In this document: positions 16,955 to 26,610 of the stretch, piece after piece
Numbering within the stretch: position 1 is the stretch's first letter
Layout: each line of letters starts with the position of its first letter
Assembly: GCF_000368685.1 (NCBI RefSeq)
Contig: NZ_KB849631.1
Coordinates: forward strand, 62,001-126,000
DNA: 64,000 bases
Source of the DNA: Acinetobacter baylyi DSM 14961 = CIP 107474
GTDB lineage: Bacteria; Pseudomonadota; Gammaproteobacteria; Pseudomonadales; Moraxellaceae
Reading direction: 5' to 3'
Notes under the pieces: model-generated
Told to the model about the DNA's origin: nothing
What the model saw: the letters and a program-made list of their open reading frames with translations, nothing else
Database searches by the model: none
Program-made: the position numbers and the translations under genes

Positions 16955-17620
16955 TCATATGTTTTAGTTTTCCAATCTACTTCTCTTTTCTTTTTATAGA
17001 AATTTCTATACTTAAAAATATTTGTTGATTAATCACTGTGGAAAAAACAGGCTAGAAAAACTGCTTATCAATGAATTTAAGTCAATGCGATAACAGCATT
17101 CGTCCTTTGGCGTGCGAATACATACTGATTGCAGATATATAGATTACTTAAAGAGAAGGTGCCAAATTCTGGCTATACGTCATAGTCATCAGATATCCTC
17201 TATCATCCATGCAGTTACTCATGTTCCCCAATAGATGAATCATTGCGATTGCATTAGAAAAATATTTGAGTAAGCATTCGCTATGTTGCGCAAATCAGTC
17301 ATCATTTATCGCATCAAAACAATTGAACTGATGAATAGCGCAACCATTCAACAAAAAAGTGAAAGATTTTTTTATAACGAATCATTGAAAAGTTTATTTA
17401 TCTATGAAGTTCAAATACGGCTACAAATAGATCATGCCAGTTTAACATCAGCATTTAGCGCGAAATTATTTTAAAATTCAGCTCAATGATTGATCACAAG
17501 ATCTTTATAAAAATAAAAGATTTACAAGATAATTTAAGGACTCTGTTGAATATAGCTGACAGGATCTAAATAAATAGATCCTGAATATCTAATATAACCG
17601 TCACTTTTTAGATTTTATCG
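16955..17620. other. Intergenic region without an assignable gene
   Basis: About 670 bp between kdgD and the gudD stop. The 63-codon frame at 17283-17474 has no convincing ribosome site or recognisable family. A short leftward frame near 17155-17230 also resembles nothing I know. Near the gudD end, a perfect 8-bp hairpin (CAGGATCT / AGATCCTG, 17560-17583) could help end or stabilise the gudD mRNA. The stretch may be the residue of a lost gene. Confidence 0.4.
17560..17583 (-). terminator. Hairpin downstream of gudD
   Basis: Perfect inverted repeat CAGGATCT / AGATCCTG with an 8-nt AT loop, about 40 bp past the gudD stop. No T run follows leftward, so termination is uncertain. Confidence 0.45.
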
Positions 17621-18955
17621 TTAACGGACAAGACATGGTTTTTTATGATCAAATTTCCAGTTAGGCACCATAAATTGCATAGCATCTGCATCATTACGTG
17701 CGCCCAAACCTTTTGCTTTATACAATTCGTGGGCTCGATTGATATTATCCCAATCCAGTTCTACACCTAGACCAGGCACACTTGGAACCTGAATTTTTCC
17801 ACCCTTGATCTCAAGAGGCTGTTTGGTCAAATGATCTGTACCTTCTTGCCAGATCCAATGTGTATCAATTGCTGTGACATTTCCAACTGCTGCTGCTGCC
17901 ACATGAGTAAACATGGCCAAAGAGACATCAAAATGATTATTTGAATGTGAGCCCCAAGTTAAATTGTACATATTGCACAATTGAGAAACACGAACAGAAC
18001 CCTCAAGCGTCCAGAAATGCGGGTCGGCCAGCGGAATATCCACCGCCTGAAGTTGAATACTATGTGACATTTCTCGCCAGTCTGTTGCAATCATATTGGT
18101 GGCTGTTGGTAAACCAGTTGCACGTTTAAATTCCGCCATGATTTCACGACTTGAATAACCTTGTTCAGCACCACACGGATCTTCAGCATAGGCAAGCACT
18201 CCTTTTAAATGTTTACCTAAACCAATGGCTTCATCCAGATACCAAGCGCCATTTGGATCAAGTGTGACACGTGCATCTGGAAAACGTCGTGCAATTGCAG
18301 TGACTGCTTCAGCCTCCTGCTCACCGTGTAATACGCCACCTTTTAATTTAAAATCTTTAAAGCCATAACGATCATAAGAGGCTTCAGCTAAACGTTGTAT
18401 TGCCTCTGGTGTCAGTGCTTTTTCATGACGCACTTGATACCAGTCATGATTTAAATGCGTAGAAGTTGCATAATCTAGAGAGGTCTGTTTACGATCTCCA
18501 ATAAAGAATAAATAGCCTAGTACTTCAACTTCATCGCGTTGCTGACCATCACCGAGTAAGCTCGCAACATTGACGTTCAAATGTTTTCCAAGCAAATCCA
18601 GTAATGCGGATTCATAAGCAGTCACGACATGAACAGTGGTTCTCAAATCAAAGGTTTGATTGCCTCGCCCACCACTATCCCGATCTGCAAATGTCTGATG
18701 GATTTTTTTAAGTAAATTCTTATATTCCCCAATAGGCTGACCCAAGATCAGTGACTTGGCATCATTAAGCGTGGCTAGAATTTTTTCTCCGCCAGGGATT
18801 TCACCCACACCAATGTTTCCAGAATTATCTTCTATGACTAGTAGATTACGCGTGAAATATGGGGCATGTGCACCACTTAGATTGAGCAGCATACTATCGT
18901 GTCCTGCAACAGGTATGGCTCGAACGGACTGAATGATTGGTGTTGAGGCTGCCAT
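17621..18955 (-). CDS. gudD: Glucarate dehydratase
   Basis: A 444-residue enolase-superfamily dehydratase that converts D-glucarate (and L-idarate) to 5-dehydro-4-deoxy-D-glucarate. The catalytic KxK pair is in DFKLKGGV, metal-ligand regions are VTLDPNGAW and YAEDPCG, and the general-base His is in [18 protein letters not shown] 18955 is chosen for its AAGGAGT ribosome site 6 nt upstream; the frame opens to 19027 but lacks family sequence. It is divergent from gudP, and the product is used by kdgD downstream on the same strand. An operator-like site lies 47 bp upstream. Confidence 0.95.
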   Translation of the reverse strand: MAASTPIIQSVRAIPVAGHDSMLLNLSGAHAPYFTRNLLVIEDNSGNIGVGEIPGGEKILATLNDAKSLILGQPIGEYKNLLKKIHQTFADRDSGGRGNQTFDLRTTVHVVTAYESALLDLLGKHLNVNVASLLGDGQQRDEVEVLGYLFFIGDRKQTSLDYATSTHLNHDWYQVRHEKALTPEAIQRLAEASYDRYGFKDFKLKGGVLHGEQEAEAVTAIARRFPDARVTLDPNGAWYLDEAIGLGKHLKGVLAYAEDPCGAEQGYSSREIMAEFKRATGLPTATNMIATDWREMSHSIQLQAVDIPLADPHFWTLEGSVRVSQLCNMYNLTWGSHSNNHFDVSLAMFTHVAAAAVGNVTAIDTHWIWQEGTDHLTKQPLEIKGGKIQVPSVPGLGVELDWDNINRAHELYKAKGLGARNDADAMQFMVPNWKFDHKKPCLVR

Positions 18956-19002
18956 CTTGTTACTCCTTGGCCTTATTGATCTATCTTTGATATGAAACAA
19001 CT

Positions 19003-19018
19003 TATAAGACATCATACA
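19003..19018 (-). promoter_or_regulatory. Candidate glucarate-regulon operator 3 (gudD)
   Basis: Read leftward, TGTATGATGTCTTATA, 47 bp before gudD. It is 79 bp from the matching site at 19082, so the two could be bridged by one regulator over the divergent promoters. Confidence 0.65.
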
Positions 19019-19081
19019 ACATGTCAAGTTAATCGCTTATTCTTTTGTGCATTGGAGACTTGCTAAATAAATATATTTAGT

Positions 19082-19097
19082 CGTATGATGTCCTACA
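19082..19097 (+). promoter_or_regulatory. Candidate glucarate-regulon operator 4 (gudP)
   Basis: CGTATGATGTCCTACA on the plus strand, 149 bp before gudP. It shares the invariant GTATGATGTC core with site 3, in inverted orientation. Confidence 0.6.
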
Positions 19098-19195
19098 TCT
19101 AATATCGGTTTAGAAACGAGGATCATAGAACAAGAGAAATGATTTCACTCAATACGTCCTTTTCTCTATTCTATCGATGAATTTGACATGAAGTC

Positions 19196-19223
19196 ACCTA
19201 TTGCATGGATATGCAAAATAGGT
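19196..19223 (+). other. Leader hairpin before gudP
   Basis: Inverted repeat ACCTATTGCAT / ATGCAAAATAGGT with a two-base bulge and a short loop, ending 23 bp before the gudP start. Its role is unknown; it could affect mRNA stability or ribosome access. Confidence 0.4.
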
Positions 19224-19246
19224 AGATTATTAAAAGAGTTTGTATT

Positions 19247-20611
19247 ATGGACAATTTGCAAACAAGTGCTGTCTCTATCTCAAAAGTTAGAGTGACTCAC
19301 AATAAAACTCGCTACTATATTCTAGCGATGATTTTTCTAGTTACAGCTTTAAACTACGGTGACCGAGCAACCATCTCCATGGCTGCAACGCCAATGTCAC
19401 AAGAATTAGGGCTGACTTCCGTCACTATGGGTTATATTTTTTCCGCATTTGGATGGGCCTATGTCATTGGACAGGTGCCTGGCGGTTGGCTACTGGATAA
19501 ATTCGGTGCACGGAAAGTTTACTTCTGGAGTATTTTACTCTGGTCTATTTTTACAGTATTACTTGGTTTTGTTGATATTTTTGGTTCTATCCCTCTGATC
19601 ATCGCTTCATTATTTATCCTCCGTTTTTTAGTCGGCTTATCAGAAAGCCCAGCCTTTCCTGGTAACAGCCAAATTGTTGCAGCTTGGTTTCCCACTAAAG
19701 AGCGTGGTACAGCAGCAGCAAGTTTTAATTCAGCACAATATTTTGCAACCGTCATATTTGCGCCATTTATGGGTTGGCTAGTCACACATATTCATTGGCA
19801 ATCTGTCTTCTGGATTATGGGTGCAATCGGTATCGTCATTGCGTTTATATGGTTAAAAGTAATTTATAGCCCAGAAAAACATCCTAGAATTAATAAAGAA
19901 GAATTAACCTATTTACAGGGAAATGGTGCCATCACATCGATGGGAGAAAACAAATCAAAAACTCTAGATCAAAAAAATAAAATGAGTTGGTCTAATGTCA
20001 AAAAACTTCTTTCTTCACGTATGCTCCTTGGTATTTTTATCGCGCAATATTGTATCACCTGTCTGACCTATTTTTTCCTCACCTGGTTCCCGGTTTATCT
20101 GGTGAAAGAACGTCATATGACGATCTTACAAGCTGGTTTTGCTGCAGTTTTACCTGCGCTGTGTGGATTTATTGGAGGTATTCTTGGTGGAATTATTTCT
20201 GATCGACTTATTCGCATGAATAAATCCCTCAGCTTCTCACGCAAATTCCCGATTGTACTTGGCATGTTACTTTCAACCAGCATTATTGTTTGCAACTATG
20301 TTGATTCACAAACAGCGATTGTTTTCTTTATGTCTTTAGCATTTTTTGGTAAAGGATTTGGAGCACTCGGTTGGGCGGTGATGTCTGATGTCGCACCAAA
20401 AGAAATGATCGGCTTATCTGGTGGGTTATTCAATACTTTTGGTAATACCGCTGGAATTATCATCCCTATTGCAATTGGCTATATTGTTGCATCAACAGGC
20501 TCATTTAATGGTGCACTGGTGTTTGTAGGCATCCATGCCATCATCGCCATACTTTGCTATTTATTCGTTGTAGGAAAAATTGAACGCTTTGAACTCAAAA
20601 AAGTCATATAA
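19247..20611 (+). CDS. gudP: MFS glucarate/galactarate transporter, GudP-like
   Basis: A 454-residue major-facilitator transporter of the anion:cation symporter family, with 12 predicted helices. The N-terminal RYYILAMIFLVTALNYGDRA and GQVPGGWLLDKFGARKVY are typical of GudP/GarP/ExuT-type hexarate carriers, the latter being the MFS loop 2-3 motif. It should import D-glucarate and galactarate with protons. Start ATG 19247 has an AAAAGAG ribosome site. It is divergent from gudD and followed by garD in the same direction, so it forms the second arm of the regulon. Confidence 0.9.
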   Translation: MDNLQTSAVSISKVRVTHNKTRYYILAMIFLVTALNYGDRATISMAATPMSQELGLTSVTMGYIFSAFGWAYVIGQVPGGWLLDKFGARKVYFWSILLWSIFTVLLGFVDIFGSIPLIIASLFILRFLVGLSESPAFPGNSQIVAAWFPTKERGTAAASFNSAQYFATVIFAPFMGWLVTHIHWQSVFWIMGAIGIVIAFIWLKVIYSPEKHPRINKEELTYLQGNGAITSMGENKSKTLDQKNKMSWSNVKKLLSSRMLLGIFIAQYCITCLTYFFLTWFPVYLVKERHMTILQAGFAAVLPALCGFIGGILGGIISDRLIRMNKSLSFSRKFPIVLGMLLSTSIIVCNYVDSQTAIVFFMSLAFFGKGFGALGWAVMSDVAPKEMIGLSGGLFNTFGNTAGIIIPIAIGYIVASTGSFNGALVFVGIHAIIAILCYLFVVGKIERFELKKVI

Positions 20612-20621
20612 GTGATTTTGA

Positions 20622-20650
20622 CCAGAAAGCTTAGGACGCAAGCTTTCTGG
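20622..20650 (+). terminator. Strong hairpin between gudP and garD
   Basis: A perfect 11-bp stem CCAGAAAGCTT / AAGCTTTCTGG with a 7-nt loop, followed after 12 nt by a T-rich run. Inside an apparent operon it may give partial termination or stabilise the gudP 3' end. Confidence 0.6.
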
Positions 20651-20679
20651 TTCTCTTAGTTTTTTCAAGGAAGATCATT

Positions 20680-22227
20680 ATGTTAAAGCCAATTCTAATT
20701 CAAATTAATCCACTTGATAATGTCGCAATAGTGGTCAACGACCATGGTTTAGAAAAACAAACCGTTATTGAAGAATATCAACTAACTTTGGTCGATGATG
20801 TTCCTCAAGGACATAAAGTATTATTAAAAGCATTAAAAAAAGATGAGGCAATTATTCGCTATGGTGAAATCATCGGATATGCAAATGCAGATCTGGAAGC
20901 AGGTCGTTGGGTTAATGAATCTGTAACCCGTATGCCTGAGGCACCAGAGCTCGACAAACTTGAACTGGCAACTCGTCCTGCACAGCCGTTAGAATCTCTT
21001 ACAGGATTTACTTTTAAAGGCTATAAAAATAAAGATGGCAGCGTTGGAACCAAAAATATTTTAGGGATTACCACCAGCGTGAACTGTGTAGAAGGTATTG
21101 TCGATTATGTGGTTAAAATTATAGAGCGAGAACTATTATCTAAATATCCAAATGTTGATGGTGTAGTCGGATTAAATCATTTATATGGTTGTGGCGTCGC
21201 CATTGATGCACCTGCGGCTATTGTCCCAATTCGTACCATTCATAATCTGGCGCTAAATCCAAATTTTGGCGGTGAAATTATGGTAGTCAGTTTAGGCTGC
21301 GAAAAAATGCAACCCGAACGTCTTTTAAATATGACCGCAGAAAACAAACGTATTGCCTTAGCAGATGAAGATATTATTCAGTTGCAAGATGAACGACATC
21401 ACGGCTTTGAAAGTATGGTCGCACATATTTTAACGGTGGCAGAACAGCATCTTGAAAAATTGAACCAGCGCCAGCGTGAAACTGTAGATGCATCACATTT
21501 AGTGGTTGGTATGCAATGCGGCGGTAGTGATGCTTTTTCAGGTGTAACGTCAAATCCAGCAGTGGGTTTTGCAACAGATTTAATTGTTCGCTGTGGAGGA
21601 ACGGTCATGTTTTCAGAAGTTACTGAAGTCCGCGACGGTATTCATTTACTTACCCCACGTGCAGCAAATGAAGATGTCGCTAAAGATCTCATTCGAGAAA
21701 TGCAATGGTACGATGACTACTTAACTGCAGGTAAAGTAGACCGTAGTGCCAACACCACTCCTGGCAATAAAAAGGGTGGACTGAATAATATTGTAGAAAA
21801 GGCCATGGGCTCAATTGCCAAGTCGGGTACATCTTCAATTGTTGAGGTGTTATCACCAGGCCAAAGACCCAGTAAAAAGGGCTTAATCTTTGCAGCAACG
21901 CCATCAAGTGATTTTATTTGCGGTACACAACAAATGGCCTCAGGAATTACGGTTCAGGTTTTTACAACTGGACGCGGTACACCCTACGGATTAGCTGCGG
22001 TTCCTGTCATTAAAATGGCCAGTCGTAACAACATTGCAAATCGCTGGTACGACTTAATTGATATTAGTGCTGGAGATATTGCAGTAGGTAAAAAAACCAT
22101 TGAAGACGTTGGCTGGGAGCTCTTTGAAATGATTTTACGTGTCGCGAGTGGTGAACAACAAACCTGGTCTGATCGCTGGGGCATTCATAATTCTCTTGCA
22201 GTATTTAATCCTGCTCCTGTTACCTGA
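20680..22227 (+). CDS. garD: Galactarate dehydratase
   Basis: A 515-residue dehydratase of the UxaA/GarD family that converts galactarate to 5-dehydro-4-deoxy-D-glucarate. The N-terminal SAF-like domain (about residues 12-90) includes [20 protein letters not shown], and the C-terminal body has GFKGY-type [42 protein letters not shown] and [17 protein letters not shown] cysteines for metal binding. An AAGGAAG ribosome site precedes ATG 20680. It lies 68 bp after gudP, and its product is shared with the gudD route, so kdgD serves both hexarates. Confidence 0.94.
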   Translation: MLKPILIQINPLDNVAIVVNDHGLEKQTVIEEYQLTLVDDVPQGHKVLLKALKKDEAIIRYGEIIGYANADLEAGRWVNESVTRMPEAPELDKLELATRPAQPLESLTGFTFKGYKNKDGSVGTKNILGITTSVNCVEGIVDYVVKIIERELLSKYPNVDGVVGLNHLYGCGVAIDAPAAIVPIRTIHNLALNPNFGGEIMVVSLGCEKMQPERLLNMTAENKRIALADEDIIQLQDERHHGFESMVAHILTVAEQHLEKLNQRQRETVDASHLVVGMQCGGSDAFSGVTSNPAVGFATDLIVRCGGTVMFSEVTEVRDGIHLLTPRAANEDVAKDLIREMQWYDDYLTAGKVDRSANTTPGNKKGGLNNIVEKAMGSIAKSGTSSIVEVLSPGQRPSKKGLIFAATPSSDFICGTQQMASGITVQVFTTGRGTPYGLAAVPVIKMASRNNIANRWYDLIDISAGDIAVGKKTIEDVGWELFEMILRVASGEQQTWSDRWGIHNSLAVFNPAPVT

Positions 22228-22278
22228 TGGAATAGATATTGTTAAACTACCTATATATTTTTAGTCTGCCTTATTTTT

Positions 22279-23163
22279 ATGCAAGATATTTACTCAGCTC
22301 CGCCCTCTCAAGTTGGTAAAGCCTTGTTATGCTTAATGATGTCTGCATTTTTATTTTCGATTATGGGCGTATGCATTCGTTTTGCTTCGCATTCGGTAGA
22401 TAATGCAACGATCGTGTTTTTCCGTAATGCAGTCGGTCTGTTCATCTTTATTCCTATGTTATTTAAACAAGGCTTAGGCTTTGTGAAGACCAATAAACTG
22501 TGGATGCACACTTGGCGAAGTATCGTAGGACTCGCGGCAATGTATGGTTTTTTTTATGCAATTGCTAATTTAAAACTTTCAAATGCCATGGTCTTTAGCT
22601 ATTCCTCGCCTATCTTTATTCCGCTAATTGCATGGTTATTTTTAAAAGAAAAAATTACGCCTACAATGATCTTGGCCGCTATGGTCGGTTTAATTGGTGT
22701 GTTATTTGTGGCCAAACCCGATGAAGGCCTATTGAATATATTATCTTTTATTGGGTTAGGATCATGTTTTTTATCTGCAATGGCTTTTGTAACGGTACGT
22801 GCTTTAACCACAACTGAACCACCCGAAAGAATTGTATTTTATTTTTGTGTTTTTGGTACGCTCATCTCGGCTATTCCGATGTTTTGGCATTGGCGAAGCT
22901 TTAGCTGGCACGAACTCACGCTACTGGCTGCAGCTGGTCTTCTTGCCAATATCAGTCAATTATTTATGTCCTATGCATATAGCTTGGCGCCTGCGGGACA
23001 AATCGGCCCCATGAATTATATTGCAATTGTATTTGCAGGAATTTGGGGGTTTATTTTCTGGCATGAATTACCCGACTTTTTCACCCTCATTGGTATCACT
23101 ATTATTCTGTTCGCAATTTTATTATGCAATCCGCACGTGCAGAAAAAGTTATTTTCAAAATAG
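22279..23163 (+). CDS. EamA/DMT family transporter
   Basis: A 294-residue drug/metabolite transporter with ten predicted helices in two EamA repeats (about residues 12-140 and 150-285). Typical segments are FFRNAVGLFIFIPMLF, LSNAMVFSYSSPIFIPLIAWLFLKE and PIGPMNYIAIVFAGIWGF-like sequence at the C-terminal half. Family members export amino acids, nucleobases or other metabolites; the substrate is unreadable. It starts 51 bp after garD with a weak ribosome site, so it may be co-transcribed with the hexarate genes, but there is no evidence of a shared function. Confidence 0.85.
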   Translation: MQDIYSAPPSQVGKALLCLMMSAFLFSIMGVCIRFASHSVDNATIVFFRNAVGLFIFIPMLFKQGLGFVKTNKLWMHTWRSIVGLAAMYGFFYAIANLKLSNAMVFSYSSPIFIPLIAWLFLKEKITPTMILAAMVGLIGVLFVAKPDEGLLNILSFIGLGSCFLSAMAFVTVRALTTTEPPERIVFYFCVFGTLISAIPMFWHWRSFSWHELTLLAAAGLLANISQLFMSYAYSLAPAGQIGPMNYIAIVFAGIWGFIFWHELPDFFTLIGITIILFAILLCNPHVQKKLFSK

Positions 23164-23275
23164 TAAATTTTGTGTGTTAAATCATGGATGATAAAGATCA
23201 TTATGTAGATAAAATTATACTGAATGATCTTTGTAACAAGTAACTTATTCGACCTTTCGGATCAATCAAAAAAGA

Positions 23276-23296
23276 GTTGTTATCATATGTAACAAC
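23276..23296 (+). terminator. Possible hairpin after the EamA gene
   Basis: Perfect 7-bp stem GTTGTTA / TAACAAC with a 7-nt loop between two convergent genes. AT-rich and with no T run, so only a weak terminator candidate. Confidence 0.3.
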
Positions 23297-23322
23297 TGTT
23301 GATTAATTAAATAGATGATAAA

Positions 23323-24360
23323 TCAATCTAAAACTTTTAGATCAAGATAATCATCCTGCTTCAGGTTTTTTCTATATTGTAATGGTGTAATATTCATCCA
23401 GATTTTAAATGCCCGCTGAAATGCACTTTGTTCAGAATATCCTAATAATTCTGATATTTGACTGATAGTTAATCGTTCATTTTCAAGATACGCAACTGCA
23501 AGTTTTTTTCTTACATTATTTACACATACACTAAAATTAAGGTCTTTTTCCAATAAATTCTGTTTTAATACATGGACTGATATATTCAAATAATCTGCCA
23601 CATTATTTAAACTAATCTCTTTAATGCAGTGCATAATACATACTTCTAGTCTTTGTTCAAAATCATGATTTGAAGGAAGCTCCAATAATAATCGGTTCGC
23701 CTTTTGTTTTAAGATGGCATATAAAATAGGATCTTTAGTTGGTAACTTTATACTTTCTAAATGTGCTGCTGATATGACAACAGAAATAGTTGGACTATTG
23801 AAATAAACAGGACACCCTAATATTTTTTCATAAAAATCGGTATTATCAGGTTTATCATAATAAAATGAAATTTTTTCTAATTTTAATTCCTGAGGATAAA
23901 TAATATGCTTTGCAATCTCAATATAGGTGAAGATAATCACTTCATCGACCAGTAGCCCTGCTTTACCATGAAAATCAGACCAACCTACTTCAATGAGGCC
24001 ATTCTTTACCTTTAAGGTTCCAGAATTAAAATCTACAATCAAACGCTCATAATAGATAAAATCCATGGCAGCCTGATATAAGTTTTCTCTGGAAAGAATA
24101 AGATAGCCTGGTAATCCTGCATAAGAAATATTTGCATGTCTTGCAATTTTTATACTCAAATCAGAAACAGGATATTGCTCATAAATTTCATAAATAATTT
24201 TTTGCCAAGTGCTAAATGGGACACGATCGTAGATATTATTAAGACAATTATAATGATTATCATTAAAATAAACTTTACAACTTGAAGGAATTTGCAGATT
24301 ATTCGATTTACAAAAATCTACAATCATAAGTAATAATAAAACCGTAACAGAAGTCTTCAT
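23323..24360 (-). CDS. AraC family transcriptional regulator
   Basis: A 345-residue regulator. The N-terminal two-thirds match the arabinose-binding-like sensor domain used by OruR/ArgR-type AraC proteins (SYAGLPGYLILSRENLYQAA region). The C-terminal double helix-turn-helix spans about residues 235-335, with LNNVADYLNISVHVLKQNL as the first motif and ISQISELLGYSEQSAFQRAF as the second. It lies 91 bp downstream of the fimbrial operon on the same strand and could regulate it or be a passenger. Strong AT bias resembles its fimbrial neighbours. Confidence 0.85.
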   Translation of the reverse strand: MKTSVTVLLLLMIVDFCKSNNLQIPSSCKVYFNDNHYNCLNNIYDRVPFSTWQKIIYEIYEQYPVSDLSIKIARHANISYAGLPGYLILSRENLYQAAMDFIYYERLIVDFNSGTLKVKNGLIEVGWSDFHGKAGLLVDEVIIFTYIEIAKHIIYPQELKLEKISFYYDKPDNTDFYEKILGCPVYFNSPTISVVISAAHLESIKLPTKDPILYAILKQKANRLLLELPSNHDFEQRLEVCIMHCIKEISLNNVADYLNISVHVLKQNLLEKDLNFSVCVNNVRKKLAVAYLENERLTISQISELLGYSEQSAFQRAFKIWMNITPLQYRKNLKQDDYLDLKVLD

Positions 24361-24451
24361 ATTTTAAAATTCATTCTTTATTTATAAGATTAAGTTCGTA
24401 ATAAAACGTAGTAATTTGTTAATTTTAATTAACTTCACATTTTAACCAAAC

Positions 24452-25189
24452 TTAATAATAGTCATATTTAAACGAATATGCAAAACCATCCTCTGCGATC
24501 ACACTAAATTCAATGTATTTCAGATCATCAATCCTATATTTGATAGGGTAAATTTGATCAGCATTTGGTGCGACCATTTGATCGAGATAATCTTCAATAA
24601 AAACAGAATTTTTATTCGAAATAAGAGCAATCTTTGAGAATGAAATAAAATACGGCGTTGGATTCTCACATATGAGATAAATTTGATTATCAATTTTCTT
24701 AAAATTGAATTTCAGTTGCTTTGCAATCTCTTCAATATTCATTTTCAGAATTTTTGCAGGTCGATAAAAGACTTTGAGTTGTGTTTGAATAGACAAATCT
24801 AATTGATGATTAGTTTCTGGCTTTTGATTAGATTGTAGTTTTTTCTTTCCTGGGATTTCATATAAATTTAGCCAAAACTGTGATTCAAAATCGGTCTGTT
24901 TTTGATCGCCTGTATAAATAATTTTTAGAACTTGAATGGCATCTGGCTGCATTTTGAATATTGGAGGATTTATTACGAAAGGTGCTTGATCGTGATCTGG
25001 GTCACCTAAACCATGATCGACCCAAGTTTGAACCAAAATAGGATACGGATTTTGATTGGCGACAATAAATGACCGCGATGAAGCAGTCCCATCAAAAATC
25101 ACACGCGTATTTTCAGGAAGTATGCCTGCAATTGCAGGGACTCCCCATAAACCCAAGCATATAATCAAAGTAAAAAGAACTAACTTCAT
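24452..25189 (-). CDS. Fimbrial periplasmic chaperone (distal)
   Basis: A 245-residue PapD-like chaperone with signal peptide MKLVLFTLIICLGLWGVPAIA. Immunoglobulin-like domain marks include TRVIFDGTASSRSFIVANQNPYPILVQTW split over strands A-B, PPIFKMQPDAIQVLKIIYTG and LKVFYRPAKI, a conserved chaperone G1/F1 region. It caps pilin subunits in the periplasm and delivers them to the usher. Its ATG overlaps the adhesin stop by 4 bp. It is the second chaperone of the cluster and diverges clearly from the one at 29233-29985, so it may serve the adhesin specifically. Confidence 0.88.
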   Translation of the reverse strand: MKLVLFTLIICLGLWGVPAIAGILPENTRVIFDGTASSRSFIVANQNPYPILVQTWVDHGLGDPDHDQAPFVINPPIFKMQPDAIQVLKIIYTGDQKQTDFESQFWLNLYEIPGKKKLQSNQKPETNHQLDLSIQTQLKVFYRPAKILKMNIEEIAKQLKFNFKKIDNQIYLICENPTPYFISFSKIALISNKNSVFIEDYLDQMVAPNADQIYPIKYRIDDLKYIEFSVIAEDGFAYSFKYDYY

Positions 25190-26610
25190 TGGATTTTAAC
25201 CATCACGGTTGCGGTGGCATAAACGCGACCTGCTGTGGCAGTACCTTTAGGTAATTTTTTCAGGACTGCACGATAAGGAATCCGGTACAAGGTATGACTC
25301 TCTACAGGCGAACCAATAACTTGAGCATTTTGTGTCAGGGAATACCAGCCAGCTGCATTTCCGCTTGGATAAGTGACTGCACTATAACAATATCCGCTAC
25401 AACCCGTTCCATAGGTCGCAGGGAATGAACCAGTCAAACCAGGCTGACCCACAAAATTCATAGTGGTATTGTTTGACGGATTGACCAGATAAATTCCTAC
25501 ATTTTGTGCCAAACTGGTATCTTGATCATAACGATCTGAGATCAGCGCACTCACGCCCGTCGATGAATTGACTAATCCTAATGTTTGAGCTGCTGCATAG
25601 GTAGTTGATGATACCTGTATACCAATGGCATTTTGACCCGTTGAGGTTCCTCGTTGAGCATTATTATGACATTGCACCTGTACCTCAAAATCTGCCGAAA
25701 CCTCCCCGCCATTATTTAATGTCTGGATATTGGTTTTAGGAAAATTGACTACAGGTGTGGTAAAGGTGGTCAAACATGAATTGGTGGGTGGACTGATATA
25801 CATCGCATTGAATAAGGTATAACCAAATCCATTATCAGCCCACCAAAAATTAAACTTGTTTGTGTGACTTTCTCCAATTTCATCATGTCCAAAAGCTACA
25901 GGCTGTGGCCCAATACCATTGGTTTTATTACTCAGTTGAATGTACGCTGCTGGCCCAGCATAACTATATAATCCACTAGCTAAAGGTGGTCTGACCTGAT
26001 TGGAGCCACCTTCAGGGCTGGTTTGTATGCGTATTAGCTCTGCCTGCAAGTTTGGAATATGTTTAAGTCGAATACAGATTTTTCCGACTTCACAACCATT
26101 GCTACCTGCTCCAGTTTCATAATTTACGGGTACATCCTGATAATAGGGAGTAATGACTTTTCCACCCATGGTCAGCCTTAAACCGATCAACTGTGCATAG
26201 GTATAAAATACCCCCGATTGCCCGCCTGCATCTGTTGCTGAAACCTCAGTGCGACCCCCGTAATAATCATCTCCATTGGTCGAAACGAGAAAGGTAATAT
26301 CATTCTGGTCGCCTTCATCACACGTCCATAAAATCGATTCCGAATTGGCATTGCGTCCACGAAATTCAGTCGGTGCAACAATCGTACTGGCAATTACACT
26401 ACCCAGTGGCTGGATTGCTTGATTCATCAGTTGTATATTACCAAATCTTATTTTAGCAGCACTTCCATCATCCGTTTCCAGATACTGAGGCCTTGTATTT
26501 ATCTGACAAGTTGCCCAACTCTGACCTGAGATCAGCACGATCAATAAGAAGGAAATACATAACACGAGAAATCTAAAATTTAACTGAAAATTTTTATTAT
26601 GAAGTATCAT
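25186..26610 (-). CDS. Fimbrial tip adhesin-like protein
   Basis: A 474-residue secreted protein with a long hydrophobic N-terminus (residues about 12-32) and then an N-terminal lectin-like domain of about 250 residues, rich in Gly, Asn and Ser and with several cysteines (CDEGDQN, GCEVGKICIRL). The C-terminal 200 residues resemble a pilin domain (SCLTTFTTPVVNFPKTNIQ, then AGRVYATATVMVKIQ as the terminal strand). This two-domain plan fits tip adhesins of chaperone-usher pili. It starts directly after the usher stop and overlaps the second chaperone. The receptor is unknown. Confidence 0.78.
   Translation of the reverse strand: MILHNKNFQLNFRFLVLCISFLLIVLISGQSWATCQINTRPQYLETDDGSAAKIRFGNIQLMNQAIQPLGSVIASTIVAPTEFRGRNANSESILWTCDEGDQNDITFLVSTNGDDYYGGRTEVSATDAGGQSGVFYTYAQLIGLRLTMGGKVITPYYQDVPVNYETGAGSNGCEVGKICIRLKHIPNLQAELIRIQTSPEGGSNQVRPPLASGLYSYAGPAAYIQLSNKTNGIGPQPVAFGHDEIGESHTNKFNFWWADNGFGYTLFNAMYISPPTNSCLTTFTTPVVNFPKTNIQTLNNGGEVSADFEVQVQCHNNAQRGTSTGQNAIGIQVSSTTYAAAQTLGLVNSSTGVSALISDRYDQDTSLAQNVGIYLVNPSNNTTMNFVGQPGLTGSFPATYGTGCSGYCYSAVTYPSGNAAGWYSLTQNAQVIGSPVESHTLYRIPYRAVLKKLPKGTATAGRVYATATVMVKIQ

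Noticed and set aside
17283..17474. A 63-codon plus-strand frame in the kdgD-gudD gap
   Set aside because: No convincing ribosome site or recognisable domain; kept only as part of the gap note.
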